Shown piece by piece: positions 1-10,595 of a stretch of DNA of 64,000 nucleotides. The notes below the pieces were generated by a model that made no database searches, was not told where the DNA came from, and worked only from the letters and a program-made list of their open reading frames with translations. Every line of letters begins with the position of its first letter. Position 1 is the stretch's first letter. Origin of the DNA: SPCO01 sp964427285 (GTDB taxonomy: Bacteria > Chloroflexota > Limnocylindria > Limnocylindrales > CSP1-4); the NCBI GenBank assembly GCA_964427285.1, contig CAYRTS010000003.1, forward strand, positions 1 to 64,000, in the 5' to 3' direction. The position numbers were made by a program, and so were the translations under genes.

Positions 1-131
1 AGTCGGTGGGTCGGCGGGTCGGCGGATCACCGGGTCGGCGGATCGGTCGGCGGATCACCGGGTCGGCGGATCGGTCGGCGGGTCAGTCGGTGGGTCGGTG
101 GGTCGGCGGGTCACCGGGTCAGCGGGTCGGC
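1..131. repeat. Degenerate GGTCGGCGG-type tandem repeat at window edge
   Basis: The first 131 bases are almost entirely short variants of GGTCGGCGG and GGTCACCGG. A longer unit of 28 bp, beginning cggatcaccgggtcggcg, occurs at about 23 and again at 51. The array ends just before the stop codon of the RlpA-like gene, so it lies in that gene's 3' flank, and it may continue left of the window. No function is visible. Confidence 0.7.
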
Positions 132-138
132 GGAGCGA

Positions 139-795
139 TCAGTAGACCGAGACGGTGACCTCGGTCGTCCCGGACCACCATGGGCAGCCGCAGACGTCGA
201 AGAAGTCGGCGCGGTTGAGATCGACGATCCGTTCCGGCTTGACCGGGCCGTAGTCGGTGACGACCCGTTCGACGCACCCCCCGTTGCCGCAGATGATCAC
301 GACCGTGCCGCGTGGCAGGCGCATGGCCGTGGTGCCGTTGCGGTAGAAGGTCGCGTACCCGCTCAGCGTGTAGCGCGGCGGCTTGCGCAGCAACGCGGCT
401 CGCGGATCAGGCTGGTTCAGCTTTGCCCGTGCTGTCGGGCCGGTCAACGGGGTTTCGCCGGGCTCGATGAACGAGGCGTCCTCGTCGACCGATCCCGCCG
501 CCGCGTGGGCAGCGTCGAGCCGACCGATCAAGAGTGTCGATCGCGCATTGGTCGCGGGGATCGGGAGCGGCTGGAACGCGCTGTCCGGGAGTGGTTCGAG
601 CGGGCTGGAGACCCTTGAACCGGCGAGGCCAGGAAGCGCGACCAGGGCGAGGGCGGCGATGAGCACCGACCCTACGACCAACCTGCTTGGCCGCACGAGA
701 GGGTGACGATACGACGAATCCGCGGCGCGCGCCAGTCCCCATGGTGAATGGGGTCGCGATTCGGAGCCGACCCATGGTGCTCCTGCCAGACGCAC
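139..795 (-). CDS. Exported RlpA-like double-psi beta-barrel protein
   Basis: Up to 218 residues. A hydrophobic segment (LVVGSVLIAALALVALPGLA, about residues 39-58) looks like a signal peptide or N-terminal anchor. A long low-complexity linker follows, and then a C-terminal domain of about 75 residues (LSGYATFYRNGTTAMRLPRG, ICGNGGCVERVVTDYGP, IVDLNRADFFDVCG) that resembles the RlpA/expansin-like double-psi beta-barrel. That fold often acts on, or binds, peptidoglycan outside the membrane. Four cysteines in the domain could form disulfides. The 795 start is GTG and gives a long N-terminus. A second GTG at 696, directly before the hydrophobic segment, is at least as plausible. Whether it is catalytic is unknown. 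Confidence 0.7.
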   Translation of the reverse strand: MRLAGAPWVGSESRPHSPWGLARAADSSYRHPLVRPSRLVVGSVLIAALALVALPGLAGSRVSSPLEPLPDSAFQPLPIPATNARSTLLIGRLDAAHAAAGSVDEDASFIEPGETPLTGPTARAKLNQPDPRAALLRKPPRYTLSGYATFYRNGTTAMRLPRGTVVIICGNGGCVERVVTDYGPVKPERIVDLNRADFFDVCGCPWWSGTTEVTVSVY

Positions 796-923
796 TTCTC
801 GGACATCCGAGCGTGGTCATACCCTGGAACACGCAGAATCTGCACGAACTCAGGATCGACCGCGCTCATCTGTTCGGGAGTTGCGCCTGTCAAGCGCGCC
901 CGAGGCCTGGACCAGCCACGAGT

Positions 924-1015
924 GGGCCTCGGGCCCTGTCCGGGCCGGGCCTCGGGCCCTGTCCGAGCTGGGCCTCGAACTCTTGCCGGGCCGGGCCTCG
1001 GGCCCTGTCCGAGCC
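924..1015. repeat. 23-bp tandem repeat, four copies
   Basis: Four consecutive units each begin with GGGCCTCG, at 924, 947, 970 and 993, giving an exact 23-bp period. Units 1, 2 and 4 share gggcctcgggccctgtccg and differ only near the end; unit 3 is diverged in the middle. The array lies between the 3' end of the anti-sigma gene and the RlpA-like gene, in a stretch (796-1117) with no credible gene. Confidence 0.85.
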
Positions 1016-1020
1016 AGTTG

Positions 1021-1101
1021 TCCGACCCGGTCGTCGCGCCGCGATCGTCCGACCCGGTCGTCCCGCCGCGATCGTCCGACCCGGCGGCCGGCTGCGTGCC
1101 G
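1021..1101. repeat. 27-bp tandem repeat, about three copies
   Basis: The sequence tccgacccgg recurs at 1021, 1048 and 1075, an exact 27-bp period. The unit includes tcgtcgcgccgcgatcg with few changes between the first two copies, and the third copy decays. It directly follows the 23-bp array, so two unrelated repeat units sit side by side in the same intergenic space. Confidence 0.8.
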
Positions 1102-1117
1102 CCGCGATCGTCGAGCG

Positions 1118-3403
1118 CTACTGGATGACGATGGCGCCCTCGACCGGGATGCTCTCGATGGCGCCGACCTCGTTCGCTGTCCAGGCCGCGATCTGGATCC
1201 GGCTGCCTTCGCCGCCCTGTCCCGGCGGACTGACCCAGGCAAGGCGGCCGAACCCGATGGAGAATCCTGGCAGAGCAGTCACGTCCTGCGGGGCCCCAGG
1301 CGGTCGGTCCACGATCCCGGTGAACGGATCGAAGTGGAGCAGGCTCAGGCGACCGAGACCAGGGTCGAGCGGATCGGCGATCCAGAGCGCCAGCCATGAG
1401 CCGGTGTCATCCCAACGGGCATCGAAGTCGGCAATCGGACCCGCAGCCACGACCTGGGCCGGAAAATCGTGCAATACCTCCGGACGCGGCGAGGCTGAAG
1501 TGTCCGTTTGCGGTGAGGCCGACGCCGACGCCGACGGTGGTAGCGGAGGCAATGACGCGACCGCGGTCGGCACGAGCGAGGGTGAGATCGAAGCCAGGAG
1601 CGACGGCAGCACGGACGCGTCGATCGGCAGCGAAGACCCCGGGGAGAGCCCCGATGACCCTGGCGAGAAGGCATCGCCGCCCGGACCGTCGAACGGGTGA
1701 ACGACCAGGTTGCCGGTGAGAGGCGCGGTCGTGATGCCATCTGGACCAAGGCCAACGGTACCCTGCCACGCGACCACCACCAGGCCGCCCGGAGCGACCA
1801 CGGGTTGCCACTCAGCGGCCGCCAGCGGCAGCTCAATGCCAGTCGACGGGTCGATCAGGAAGGTTTGCGGCATGCGCTCCGGGATTGGCATGGGTTCCGG
1901 GAGCGCGCTCGCGTCGGGCGACGCGGCACCATCGATCGGCGACGACGCGTCGGCGGCCTGGACCGGCTGGCTCGGGACCGGCTGGGTCGGGGTCGCCGGC
2001 GTGGGGGTCGCCGGCGGCTGGAGCGGAACGCTCGCAGCGGGCTGGTCGTCGCTGGCTGCGGACGCGCCCGGCTCACCAGGCGGGATCGACCCTGTCGGCT
2101 CGGCAGCATCGACGGGGTCCGGACTCAAGCGGCTCCCAAGGACGATCCCGCCGAACCACGACGCAAAGACGCTCGTGTGATCCGTTGTGAGCGCGCGCGC
2201 CTGGAGATCGCCGACGTGCCAGACGTAGATGTCGGGCCCGGCCGAGCCGTCAGACGGTCGTGCACTGAAGGCGAACCAGGCACCGTCCGGCGAATAGGAC
2301 GCGGATCGCCCGACCACCACGACATCGGTGATGATCGCGATAGCCCCGGGGCTGGGCTCGGGGCCGCTCGAGCCCGAGGGGACGGGCTCGTCCGATGCCG
2401 CAAGGGTGGCCGCCGGGACCTCCGAGGGCGCGAGGATCGGTGCGTCGGTGCCAATCGGCGCCTCGGTCGGCATCGGCACGTCGGTCGAGACCGGCTCGAC
2501 GGACAACGCCGGCTCGTCGCTCGCCGCGCTCGTGGGCGTGGGCGCGTCTGTTGAGCCCCCAGCATCCGTCACGCCCGGCGATGCAACCGGCGAGTTCGCC
2601 GGCGTCCCGGAGGCATCGGGGGCCGCGCTTGCTGTCTGGAGCGGAGCAAGATCGGGCGCCGGGAGCGACACCACCAGGACGGCGTCGGCACCGCTCGCGT
2701 CCGTGCCGACGACGACGGCCTGATCATCGATCGGCGACTGGAAGATGAACCTGGGCGTCGCGATCAGGGTCACTCGCCGGGAGTTTTCATCGGCGAACGG
2801 CGCGCAATCCGGCTGGCGATCCTTCTGGCATACGGCGCGGATGTCAGCGACGTTGTAGGCGAAGGTCCCGTTCTCGGCGGCGCCAAGCCAGTGCACCGCC
2901 TCGGCCACGACGGCCAGCGCAGTGGCCGCGGGCGACCCGCCCGGGCCGGCAAGGGCGGGGGTGGCGGTCGGAGCAACGGCCACTTGTCCGACCTCACCGA
3001 ACCAGCCACCCGAGACGGCGGTCGCCACCACCACGAGCGCCACGACGGCGATGCCCGACAACGCGCCGAGCGCAGGCAGCGAGGCCGCTGGTCGCCGAGG
3101 GCCGCGTCGCTCGGGAAGTCTGCGGGCCGCGGATTCGCGCTCGATGCCGGCCGCCGTCCTGGCCCACAGATCCCGCGGCGGTTGTGGCGTGTCCTCGCGG
3201 AGCCGTCGGATCGCCAACTGGTCCGTGGCGTACGCCGCCGCGATCAAACGACACGGCCGGCATTCCGTCAGATGCGCTTCGAGCCACGTCTCCTCGTCCG
3301 CCTGCAGAGGCGCATCGAGACGCTCTGCGGCGCGGACCCGCGCACGCTCATGGGCGGAGGCCCAGTGGTCCGGGTGTCGGCGAGGTCGCCCACGGAGCCT
3401 CAT
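1118..3403 (-). CDS. Anti-sigma factor with zinc-finger N-terminus and extracytoplasmic propeller-like domain
   Basis: 761 residues. The N-terminus has the putative zinc-finger HxxxCxxC of anti-sigma factors (H44, C48, C51 in LEAHLTECRPC). A membrane span lies at about 109-131. The remaining ~620 residues would be outside the membrane. They alternate Pro/Ser/Thr/Ala-rich linkers with blocks such as YSPDGAWFAFSARPSDGS, WQPVVAPGGLVVVAWQG and WDDTGSWLALWIADP, which look like TolB/WD40-type propeller blades. The start overlaps the stop of the upstream sigma factor by 4 bp (ATGA), so the two are probably co-translated and functionally paired. The zinc finger should bind the sigma factor in the cytoplasm, with the outer part sensing. 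It is much longer than a usual anti-sigma factor (100-300 residues). The ligand is unknown. Confidence 0.85.
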   Translation of the reverse strand: MRLRGRPRRHPDHWASAHERARVRAAERLDAPLQADEETWLEAHLTECRPCRLIAAAYATDQLAIRRLREDTPQPPRDLWARTAAGIERESAARRLPERRGPRRPAASLPALGALSGIAVVALVVVATAVSGGWFGEVGQVAVAPTATPALAGPGGSPAATALAVVAEAVHWLGAAENGTFAYNVADIRAVCQKDRQPDCAPFADENSRRVTLIATPRFIFQSPIDDQAVVVGTDASGADAVLVVSLPAPDLAPLQTASAAPDASGTPANSPVASPGVTDAGGSTDAPTPTSAASDEPALSVEPVSTDVPMPTEAPIGTDAPILAPSEVPAATLAASDEPVPSGSSGPEPSPGAIAIITDVVVVGRSASYSPDGAWFAFSARPSDGSAGPDIYVWHVGDLQARALTTDHTSVFASWFGGIVLGSRLSPDPVDAAEPTGSIPPGEPGASAASDDQPAASVPLQPPATPTPATPTQPVPSQPVQAADASSPIDGAASPDASALPEPMPIPERMPQTFLIDPSTGIELPLAAAEWQPVVAPGGLVVVAWQGTVGLGPDGITTAPLTGNLVVHPFDGPGGDAFSPGSSGLSPGSSLPIDASVLPSLLASISPSLVPTAVASLPPLPPSASASASPQTDTSASPRPEVLHDFPAQVVAAGPIADFDARWDDTGSWLALWIADPLDPGLGRLSLLHFDPFTGIVDRPPGAPQDVTALPGFSIGFGRLAWVSPPGQGGEGSRIQIAAWTANEVGAIESIPVEGAIVIQ

Positions 3404-3996
3404 CGCGGTTGCTCGCGCGGCTTGGCCGGGGCGGCATCCGCTACGGCGTCAGCGGCCGCCTCGGCGGCGGCGTCCGCTGCTCGTTCGATCGCCAGCGCCT
3501 GGCGGAGATTCTCTCGTGCACGGGTCAGCAGCGCCCGGGCGGCCACGTGACTGACACCGAGCGCGGCTGCAAGCTCAACGCCGGTCAGGTCGTGCAGCTC
3601 GGCCAGCAACAGCGCCGCCCGCTGGCGGTCGGGGATCCGGGCGAGCGCCCGCTGCAGGTCGCCTGACAGATGCGTATCCATGACGAGGCGCTCGGCCGAC
3701 GGCGACGACCCTGGCGATTCGCCGGTCCACGGCAGGAACCGGATGATCTTGCGTCGGCGAATCTCATCAAGGGCGACCCGATGCGCGATCTGGTAGAGCC
3801 AGGCCCTCGCGTTCTCGGGCCGCTCGAGCGTGTCGTAATTGCGATAGGCCTTGATGAACGCATCCTGGGTCAGATCGGCGGCCAGCTCGGGTTCGCGCAG
3901 CATTCGAAGCAGGTACGCGTAGATCTCGCCGTGGTGCCGCCCGAATAACATCTCGACAAAGATCGCCGCCCGATCCTGATCCCAGACGCCGCTCAT
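3400..3996 (-). CDS. ECF-type RNA polymerase sigma factor
   Basis: 198 residues from the chosen ATG. Region 2 spans about residues 18-88 (GEIYAYLLRMLREPELAADL, TQDAFIKAYRNYDTL, ENARAWLYQIAHRVALDEIR). Region 4 spans about 118-170 (RIPDRQRAALLLAELHDLTG, LGVSHVAARALLTRARENL). This two-domain layout is typical of sigma-70 family group 4 factors. It would direct core polymerase to stress promoters when released by the anti-sigma protein encoded immediately downstream with a 4-bp overlap. The C-terminal tail is Ala-rich (AADAAAEAAADAVADAAPA). The start is uncertain: an ATG at 4014 and a GTG near 4071 are in frame, and none has a strong ribosome binding site. Longer forms would run towards the GalT-like gene, which ends at 4193. 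Confidence 0.9.
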   Translation of the reverse strand: MSGVWDQDRAAIFVEMLFGRHHGEIYAYLLRMLREPELAADLTQDAFIKAYRNYDTLERPENARAWLYQIAHRVALDEIRRRKIIRFLPWTGESPGSSPSAERLVMDTHLSGDLQRALARIPDRQRAALLLAELHDLTGVELAAALGVSHVAARALLTRARENLRQALAIERAADAAAEAAADAVADAAPAKPREQPR

Positions 3997-4192
3997 GGCG
4001 AGACCCTGGGCCATGAATGCGGTGCGGCGCGGCGGTTCGCGGAGATCGCTGAAGGTGCTGGCGTCGGCCACGGAAACTCCGAGTGGACGGGTGGGCGGAG
4101 AAGGGTCGCGGCATGGGGGTGCGCCGTTGTCGGCCCAAGGACGACGCGCCTCGCCACCTTGTGACGCCGGACGGGCGCCGGCCGAAGGCACC

Positions 4193-5191
4193 TCAACCGG
4201 TCCCGCCGCCCGTCGACTCGGCGCGGGCCAGCAGTTCCTCGACGGCATCCTCCGGCGAGACCGGGTTGACCGGCAGGCCTGTACCCAACTCCAGGCCTGC
4301 AATCTCGCGAAGTCGCGGATGGACCTCCCAGTGCCAGTGGTAGGTCACGTCGACCTGCTCGCGCAACGGTGCGCTATGGAGGACCAGGTTGTACGGCGGA
4401 CCGTCGAGGCTCGCCGCGAGCCTGGACAACACCTGGCGCAGAGCCTCCGCGGTTGCCGCGATCTCCGCGCTGCCGGACCGCCCGAAGTCAGCCTGGTGGA
4501 CCCGCGGCACGATCCAGACCTCAAACGTGGAGCGCGACGCATATGGCGCGAAGGCCACGCTTGCGGTGTCCTCCCACACCAGCCGCTGCGGACGCCGCGT
4601 CTCCTCGCGAACTAGCCGGCAAAACGGGCACTCCCCCTCGCGGATCAGGAACCGCGCCGCGCCGCCCATCTCCTCGGCGATGCGGTGCGGGATCTGGGGC
4701 AGGTCGTAGAGGTCCAGGCACAGGTGGTTGGTCCGCGCGCCCGCCTGCCCGCCCCAGTTCTGGACGACCTGGAGATAGTCCGTCTGCCCGGCACTTCGGG
4801 CGGTGGCCAGTGCGTCACGCGCGTTGGTGAGCAAGGTTTCGATGAGGTCATTGCCGACGGCGTGGAGGGCCCGATGCTCGTTTGGCGGGGCAAGGATCGT
4901 CCGCCAGCTGCCCGCGGCCCGGACCTCTGCCATGTTCACCTGGGCGATGCCGCGGTCGAGCTGGCGAGCCTCCTCGCCGGTTCCGACGACATGGAATGCA
5001 AAGTCCTTGAGCGTCCTGACCCGAACGCCGTCGCCGTCGGGTGTCGAGCAATTGGCGCACCCGAACAGGCGATCGTCAACCGGCTCGGCTGCCCGCGCGA
5101 AGCGGCCCCGATCAAAGGCTCGATCCACCACTGTTGCCACCCACCAGCCGGTGATCGGGTCCTTGCGCAGCTCAAACAGCCCGGCGGCCAT
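4193..5191 (-). CDS. GalT-like HIT-superfamily nucleotidylyltransferase with altered active site
   Basis: 332 residues. Overall organisation follows galactose-1-phosphate uridylyltransferase: CANC (C45, C48) and CPFC (C188, C191) pairs, the N-terminal stretch NWGGQAGARTNHLCLD, and a C-terminal half ending HWHWEVHPRL with LELGTGLPVNPVSPEDA, as in thermophilic GalT. The hallmark HPHxQ, whose second His is the uridylylated nucleophile in E. coli GalT, reads H156-L-C158-L-D160. The nucleophile position is therefore Cys and the Gln is Asp. Classical GalT chemistry cannot be assumed. It starts 5 bp after lipB and is probably translated with it. It could be another nucleotide transferase or hydrolase, or a lipoate-linked function given its neighbour; that is speculation. 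Confidence 0.75.
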   Translation of the reverse strand: MAAGLFELRKDPITGWWVATVVDRAFDRGRFARAAEPVDDRLFGCANCSTPDGDGVRVRTLKDFAFHVVGTGEEARQLDRGIAQVNMAEVRAAGSWRTILAPPNEHRALHAVGNDLIETLLTNARDALATARSAGQTDYLQVVQNWGGQAGARTNHLCLDLYDLPQIPHRIAEEMGGAARFLIREGECPFCRLVREETRRPQRLVWEDTASVAFAPYASRSTFEVWIVPRVHQADFGRSGSAEIAATAEALRQVLSRLAASLDGPPYNLVLHSAPLREQVDVTYHWHWEVHPRLREIAGLELGTGLPVNPVSPEDAVEELLARAESTGGGTG

Positions 5192-5196
5192 CGTCG

Positions 5197-5925
5197 TCAG
5201 GCGCCCTCGAGCGGTGCGCTGATGGCAGCCGCGAACGCGCGCGCGAAGATGCCAGCTGCGGCCTGCACAGACTCCGTGCTTGGCGCCGTCGCCGGCTCGC
5301 CTCGTTCGCGGGCAATCGATGTCGATGGCACGCCGGGCATGCCACAGGCATCGATCAGATCGAAGTCGCGCAGGTCCACGCTCACGTTGAGGGCGATCCC
5401 GTGATAGCTGACGCCACGCTCGACACGCAGCCCAAGTGCCCCGATCTTGCGCGGCACCGGACCGTCTACGTCGCACCAACAACCCGGGTGACCGTCACGC
5501 CTGGCGGCCTCGACACCAAGCTCGGAGCAGGTCGCGACCAGCGCAGCCTCCAACGCACGAACAAACGGGCGGATCATCAAGCCGCGCCGAGCCAGCGCGA
5601 CGATCGGGTAGGCCACCAGTTGCCCGGGCCCGTGGTAGGTGACCTCGCCGCCACGCTCCACCGGGATCACTGCGATGGCTCGGGCGCGGAGCTCTTGAGG
5701 GGACGCCAGGATGTGCGCCGGGTCGGCGTTCCGGCCGAGGGTCAGGACCGCAGGGTGCTCCAGCAAGAGCAGTTGATCGACGATCGCGCCGGTGGCACGC
5801 TCAGCGACCAGTCGCTTCTGAAGCGCGTACGCCTCCCGGTAGTCGATCCGCCCTAGCCAGCGCGCCTCGATTGGCTCAGGCGCGTGGCGCGGCTCGTGCT
5901 CGGGAGCGAGGAGATCGATGGCCAC
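5197..5925 (-). CDS. lipB: Octanoyl-[acyl-carrier-protein]:protein N-octanoyltransferase (LipB)
   Basis: 242 residues, the usual LipB length. It transfers the octanoyl group from acyl carrier protein to a lysine of lipoyl domains, the first step of endogenous lipoate synthesis. Signature RGGEVTYHGPGQLVAYPI at 91-108, the catalytic Lys in PRKIGALGLR (K160) and the acyl-thioester Cys in LIDACGMPGV (C194) are all present, so the enzyme should be active. The N-terminus is about 20 residues longer than in E. coli. The GalT-like gene follows 5 bp downstream in the same direction. LipA is not in the window. Confidence 0.95.
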   Translation of the reverse strand: MAIDLLAPEHEPRHAPEPIEARWLGRIDYREAYALQKRLVAERATGAIVDQLLLLEHPAVLTLGRNADPAHILASPQELRARAIAVIPVERGGEVTYHGPGQLVAYPIVALARRGLMIRPFVRALEAALVATCSELGVEAARRDGHPGCWCDVDGPVPRKIGALGLRVERGVSYHGIALNVSVDLRDFDLIDACGMPGVPSTSIARERGEPATAPSTESVQAAAGIFARAFAAAISAPLEGA

Positions 5926-5961
5926 CGTCGCACGATAGCAGGACCCGCCAGGCGGGCCGTT

Positions 5962-6438
5962 TCAGGCCGCCGGCGGCTGGGCCTCGGTGTGCGCAACTTC
6001 GTCGTACGGCTCGAATGTGAAGCCGCCGGCGATCCGACGAACCCGGTGGAATTCGAGGGCGTACTGCGCATATGACTCGAAGGTCAGGCCGATAGCCTCG
6101 ACATGCGCCGGGCGACCGGCCGCGGCTCGCGCCTCGGCCCGGCTATTCCAGAGGCAGAACGACATGCACTCGCCGGCCGCGTTGGTTGGGCCCTTGAAGT
6201 AGTGCACAAACCCTGGCGCGACCATGGCCTCCACGTGGGCGAAGTCGTCGTAGGTCGTCAAGCGCGCCTCGTCAGCGCCTGGCCGACGGATGGAGCGAAA
6301 CGCCACCAAATACCACTCCCCGGGCGGCACGTCGGCGAGACACACGCTCCAGGTGAAGGCGTCAGCGATGGGCAGCGTCGCGTATTGGTCGGAGACCGGG
6401 GCCAGTCGCTCGAACGGCGAGTGCGCAGAGGCAGTCAT
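5962..6438 (-). CDS. Conserved hypothetical protein, possible dimeric alpha/beta-barrel
   Basis: 158 residues, no signal peptide or membrane span. I do not recognise the family with certainty. Short strands and helices such as WYLVAFRSIRRPGADEARL, TTYDDFAHVEAMVAPGFVHY and CMSFCLWNSRAEARAAAGRP, followed by FESYAQYALEFHRVRR, resemble the ferredoxin-like fold of small antibiotic-monooxygenase/EthD-type proteins. The phrase 'sfclWnsraeA' followed by a grouped 'H' is common in uncharacterised members of that class. It lies alone between lipB and the IclR gene, all on the minus strand. Function unknown. Confidence 0.65.
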   Translation of the reverse strand: MTASAHSPFERLAPVSDQYATLPIADAFTWSVCLADVPPGEWYLVAFRSIRRPGADEARLTTYDDFAHVEAMVAPGFVHYFKGPTNAAGECMSFCLWNSRAEARAAAGRPAHVEAIGLTFESYAQYALEFHRVRRIAGGFTFEPYDEVAHTEAQPPAA

Positions 6439-6522
6439 GGCGATGCAGCATACTCAACCTGATCCTTGATTGCCACGCAATGAGAGGAGTATCCGCCAAC
6501 AGGCGAGAAAGAAGTCCCAGGC

Positions 6523-7298
6523 TCACGTCGATCGATCGTCGGCAAGTGCCGCGTTGATGGCCCGGGCGGCGGCTGGCACCAGCCGTGCGGCCCGCGCGCG
6601 CCACGCTGCCCCGCAACGAAACGCGGGGCCCAGCACGGCAATCGCTCCGACGATGCCGTCGGCACCGAAGATCGGGGCGGCCACCGCGATAGATCCCTCG
6701 ACCAACTCGCCCTTGCTGGTGGCCAGGCCCGCCATGACGACCGCCGCGAGACCATCGCGCAGGACCTGTTCGGTCGGCGAATTCGGCGCGACGCGACCCC
6801 GGTCCTGCGCCAGGACTTCGTCCAGCACTTCGGCCGGGGCAAACGCGAGCAGGACCCGACCCGGCGCCCCGGCATGAAGCGGCAGCAAGGCACCGGGATC
6901 AAGCCTGACCCGCAGCGAGGCGTCGCTCTCGACCTGGTGGAGACAGACGCACGAGAGCCCGATCCGGCGAACCACCACGGCCGTCTCGCCGGTCTCCTCG
7001 ACGAGCATCCGCAGCACCGGATCGGCGTGGCGGATCAGGCGCTCGGTACTCACGTTGGCGCCAGTCCCGATCAGCAACCTGGGACCCAGGCGGAACAGCG
7101 GGCCGTGTCGATCCACAAAGCCGAAGTCCCCGAGCGTCCGGAGGTAGCGATAGACGGTGGAGAGCGGCATTTGGAGCGCCGAGCTGAGCTCGTCAGCCCG
7201 GATCTCGCCGCGATCGGCAACGGTGAGCAGCAGCCGGAGGCCGCGGGCCAAGGAGGTATCCTCGGCCGCCTCCTCCGGCGGGTGATCGCGAGCGGTGG

Positions 7299-7302
<4 letters not shown>
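6523..7302 (-). CDS. IclR-family transcriptional regulator
   Basis: 259 residues. N-terminal winged helix (about 17-75: LRLLLTVADRGEIRADELSS, MPLSTVYRYLRTLGDFGFVD) followed by the IclR effector domain (about 90-255: VLRMLVEETGETAVVVRRIG, LHAGAPGRVLLAFAP, GDGIVGAIAVLGPAF-like stretch near the end). The GTG start at 7302 overlaps the TGA of the copper ATPase by 4 bp (GTGA), so it should be made from the same transcript. Copper operons usually carry CsoR, CueR or CopY, so an IclR here is odd. It may answer to an organic acid or aromatic ligand and merely share the transcript. The effector-domain Cys in LSCVCLHQ is noted but unexplained. Confidence 0.9.
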
Positions 7303-9611
<2,309 letters not shown>

Positions 9612-9650
9612 TCGAGTGGGTTCTCGTGAAGTCGTGTGCCGAGAATGGAG

Positions 9651-9667
9651 ATACTCATAGGGAGTAT
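9651..9667. promoter_or_regulatory. Putative copper-responsive operator upstream of copA
   Basis: ATACTC-ATAGG-GAGTAT, a perfect 6-bp inverted repeat with a 5-bp spacer, lies 40 bp before the copA start. The layout (ATAC...GTAT around a short centre) resembles CsoR-type sites of other bacteria. No csoR gene is in the window, so the regulator is inferred only. Confidence 0.45.
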
Positions 9668-9815
9668 ATCGAAACCTGGTCACCACGCCTTGCCCACATG
9701 CCGCCCGAGATCAATCCGCACGACGGCCAGATGGCACGCATCGGGCGTGCCTGCCCGCCGTGAAATGACTCCGTTGTTCCTGCTCATGCGTTCGGGTCAT
9801 GGGACGTGCCTCGAC

Positions 9816-10043
9816 TCAGGCCAGACCTGAAAGCGTCTGCTCCGCGGCTGGCTCAGGTTCGATGCGACCCGGCCATGCCCGTGCCTCGAACGCTCCCGGT
9901 GCGCGTACGCCCGGGACCGCGACGTAACGATGTCCGCAAGGGGTGGCGGTCAAGACATCGATGAGTGCCGATTGAGCGTCGCTCACAACCGGATGGAAGG
10001 CGCAGGGCGCGCAGCGTCGCAGTCTCGTTGAAGGAGCACGCAT
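9816..10043 (-). CDS. Possible small protein downstream of universal stress gene
   Basis: 75 residues, not recognised. The ATG at 10043 is preceded by GAGGAG with 5 bases between, a good ribosome binding site, and it lies 9 bp after the universal stress gene. The protein contains CAPC near residues 11-14 and a further Cys (TPCGHRYV), and has no membrane span. The two-Cys motif next to copper genes could suggest metal or redox binding, but the ORF is short and in high-GC DNA, so it may be spurious. The rest of the 9668-10052 gap shows nothing else. Confidence 0.35.
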   Translation of the reverse strand: MRAPSTRLRRCAPCAFHPVVSDAQSALIDVLTATPCGHRYVAVPGVRAPGAFEARAWPGRIEPEPAAEQTLSGLA

Positions 10044-10052
10044 CAGGACTCC

Positions 10053-10595
10053 TCACCGATCTTCGCCAGACGATCGCGTCGGACCCTTGCCCACGTCCTG
10101 GCGGACGACGACGACGGGCACGGGGGCATGCCGGACGACATGCTGCGACACGCTCCCCAGGAGCAGGCGCCCGAGCGGCCCGCGGCCGTGGCTGCCGAGG
10201 ACGATCATGTCGACCTGCTCCGCCTTGGCGGCTTCGAGGATGGATTCTCCAGGCTCCCCCTCCCAAACGAGGAAGGTGACCGGGACGCCTTCTCGACGAC
10301 CACGGTGCACAAGCTCCTGCGCGGCCACCTGGCGGGACTCGCGGACCTGGTCGACTCGGGCAAGGAAGCGGCCGCCGGGTAACCGGAGTGAAGCGGTGTC
10401 GATGACACTGACGATGAGGAGTTCCGCCGGAAGTCGGCCGGCGATCACAAACGCTTCGTTCGTTGCCGGCACCGACGTCGGCGACAGGTCGGTCGCGAGC
10501 AGGATTTTGCGGACGGGCACGGACTGCGTCTTCGTACCTGGGCGCATCTCGATGATGGGAGCCTTGCCGGGTATCGAGGTGCGAATCCCGCTCAT
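10053..10595 (-). CDS. Universal stress protein (UspA family)
   Basis: 180 residues, single Usp domain. It has the N-terminal strand VRKILLATDLSPTSVPATNEA and the ATP-binding signature GSHGRGPLGRLLLGSVS with QHVVRHAPVPVVVV at the end, so it probably belongs to the ATP-binding subclass. Its ATG overlaps the stop of the multicopper oxidase by 4 bp (ATGA). About 25 residues precede the usual start of the domain; an internal ATG at MRPGTK is an alternative. Usp proteins next to DevRS-like regulators are common in hypoxia or redox regulons, which fits the neighbourhood. Confidence 0.88.
   Translation of the reverse strand: MSGIRTSIPGKAPIIEMRPGTKTQSVPVRKILLATDLSPTSVPATNEAFVIAGRLPAELLIVSVIDTASLRLPGGRFLARVDQVRESRQVAAQELVHRGRREGVPVTFLVWEGEPGESILEAAKAEQVDMIVLGSHGRGPLGRLLLGSVSQHVVRHAPVPVVVVRQDVGKGPTRSSGEDR

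Noticed and set aside
924..1101. CRISPR-like repeat array
   Set aside because: Units are directly tandem with no unique spacers, and no cas gene is present.
3997..4302. Longer start for the ECF sigma factor
   Set aside because: The extra ~100 residues overlap the GalT-like gene and are Arg/Pro-rich with no family similarity.
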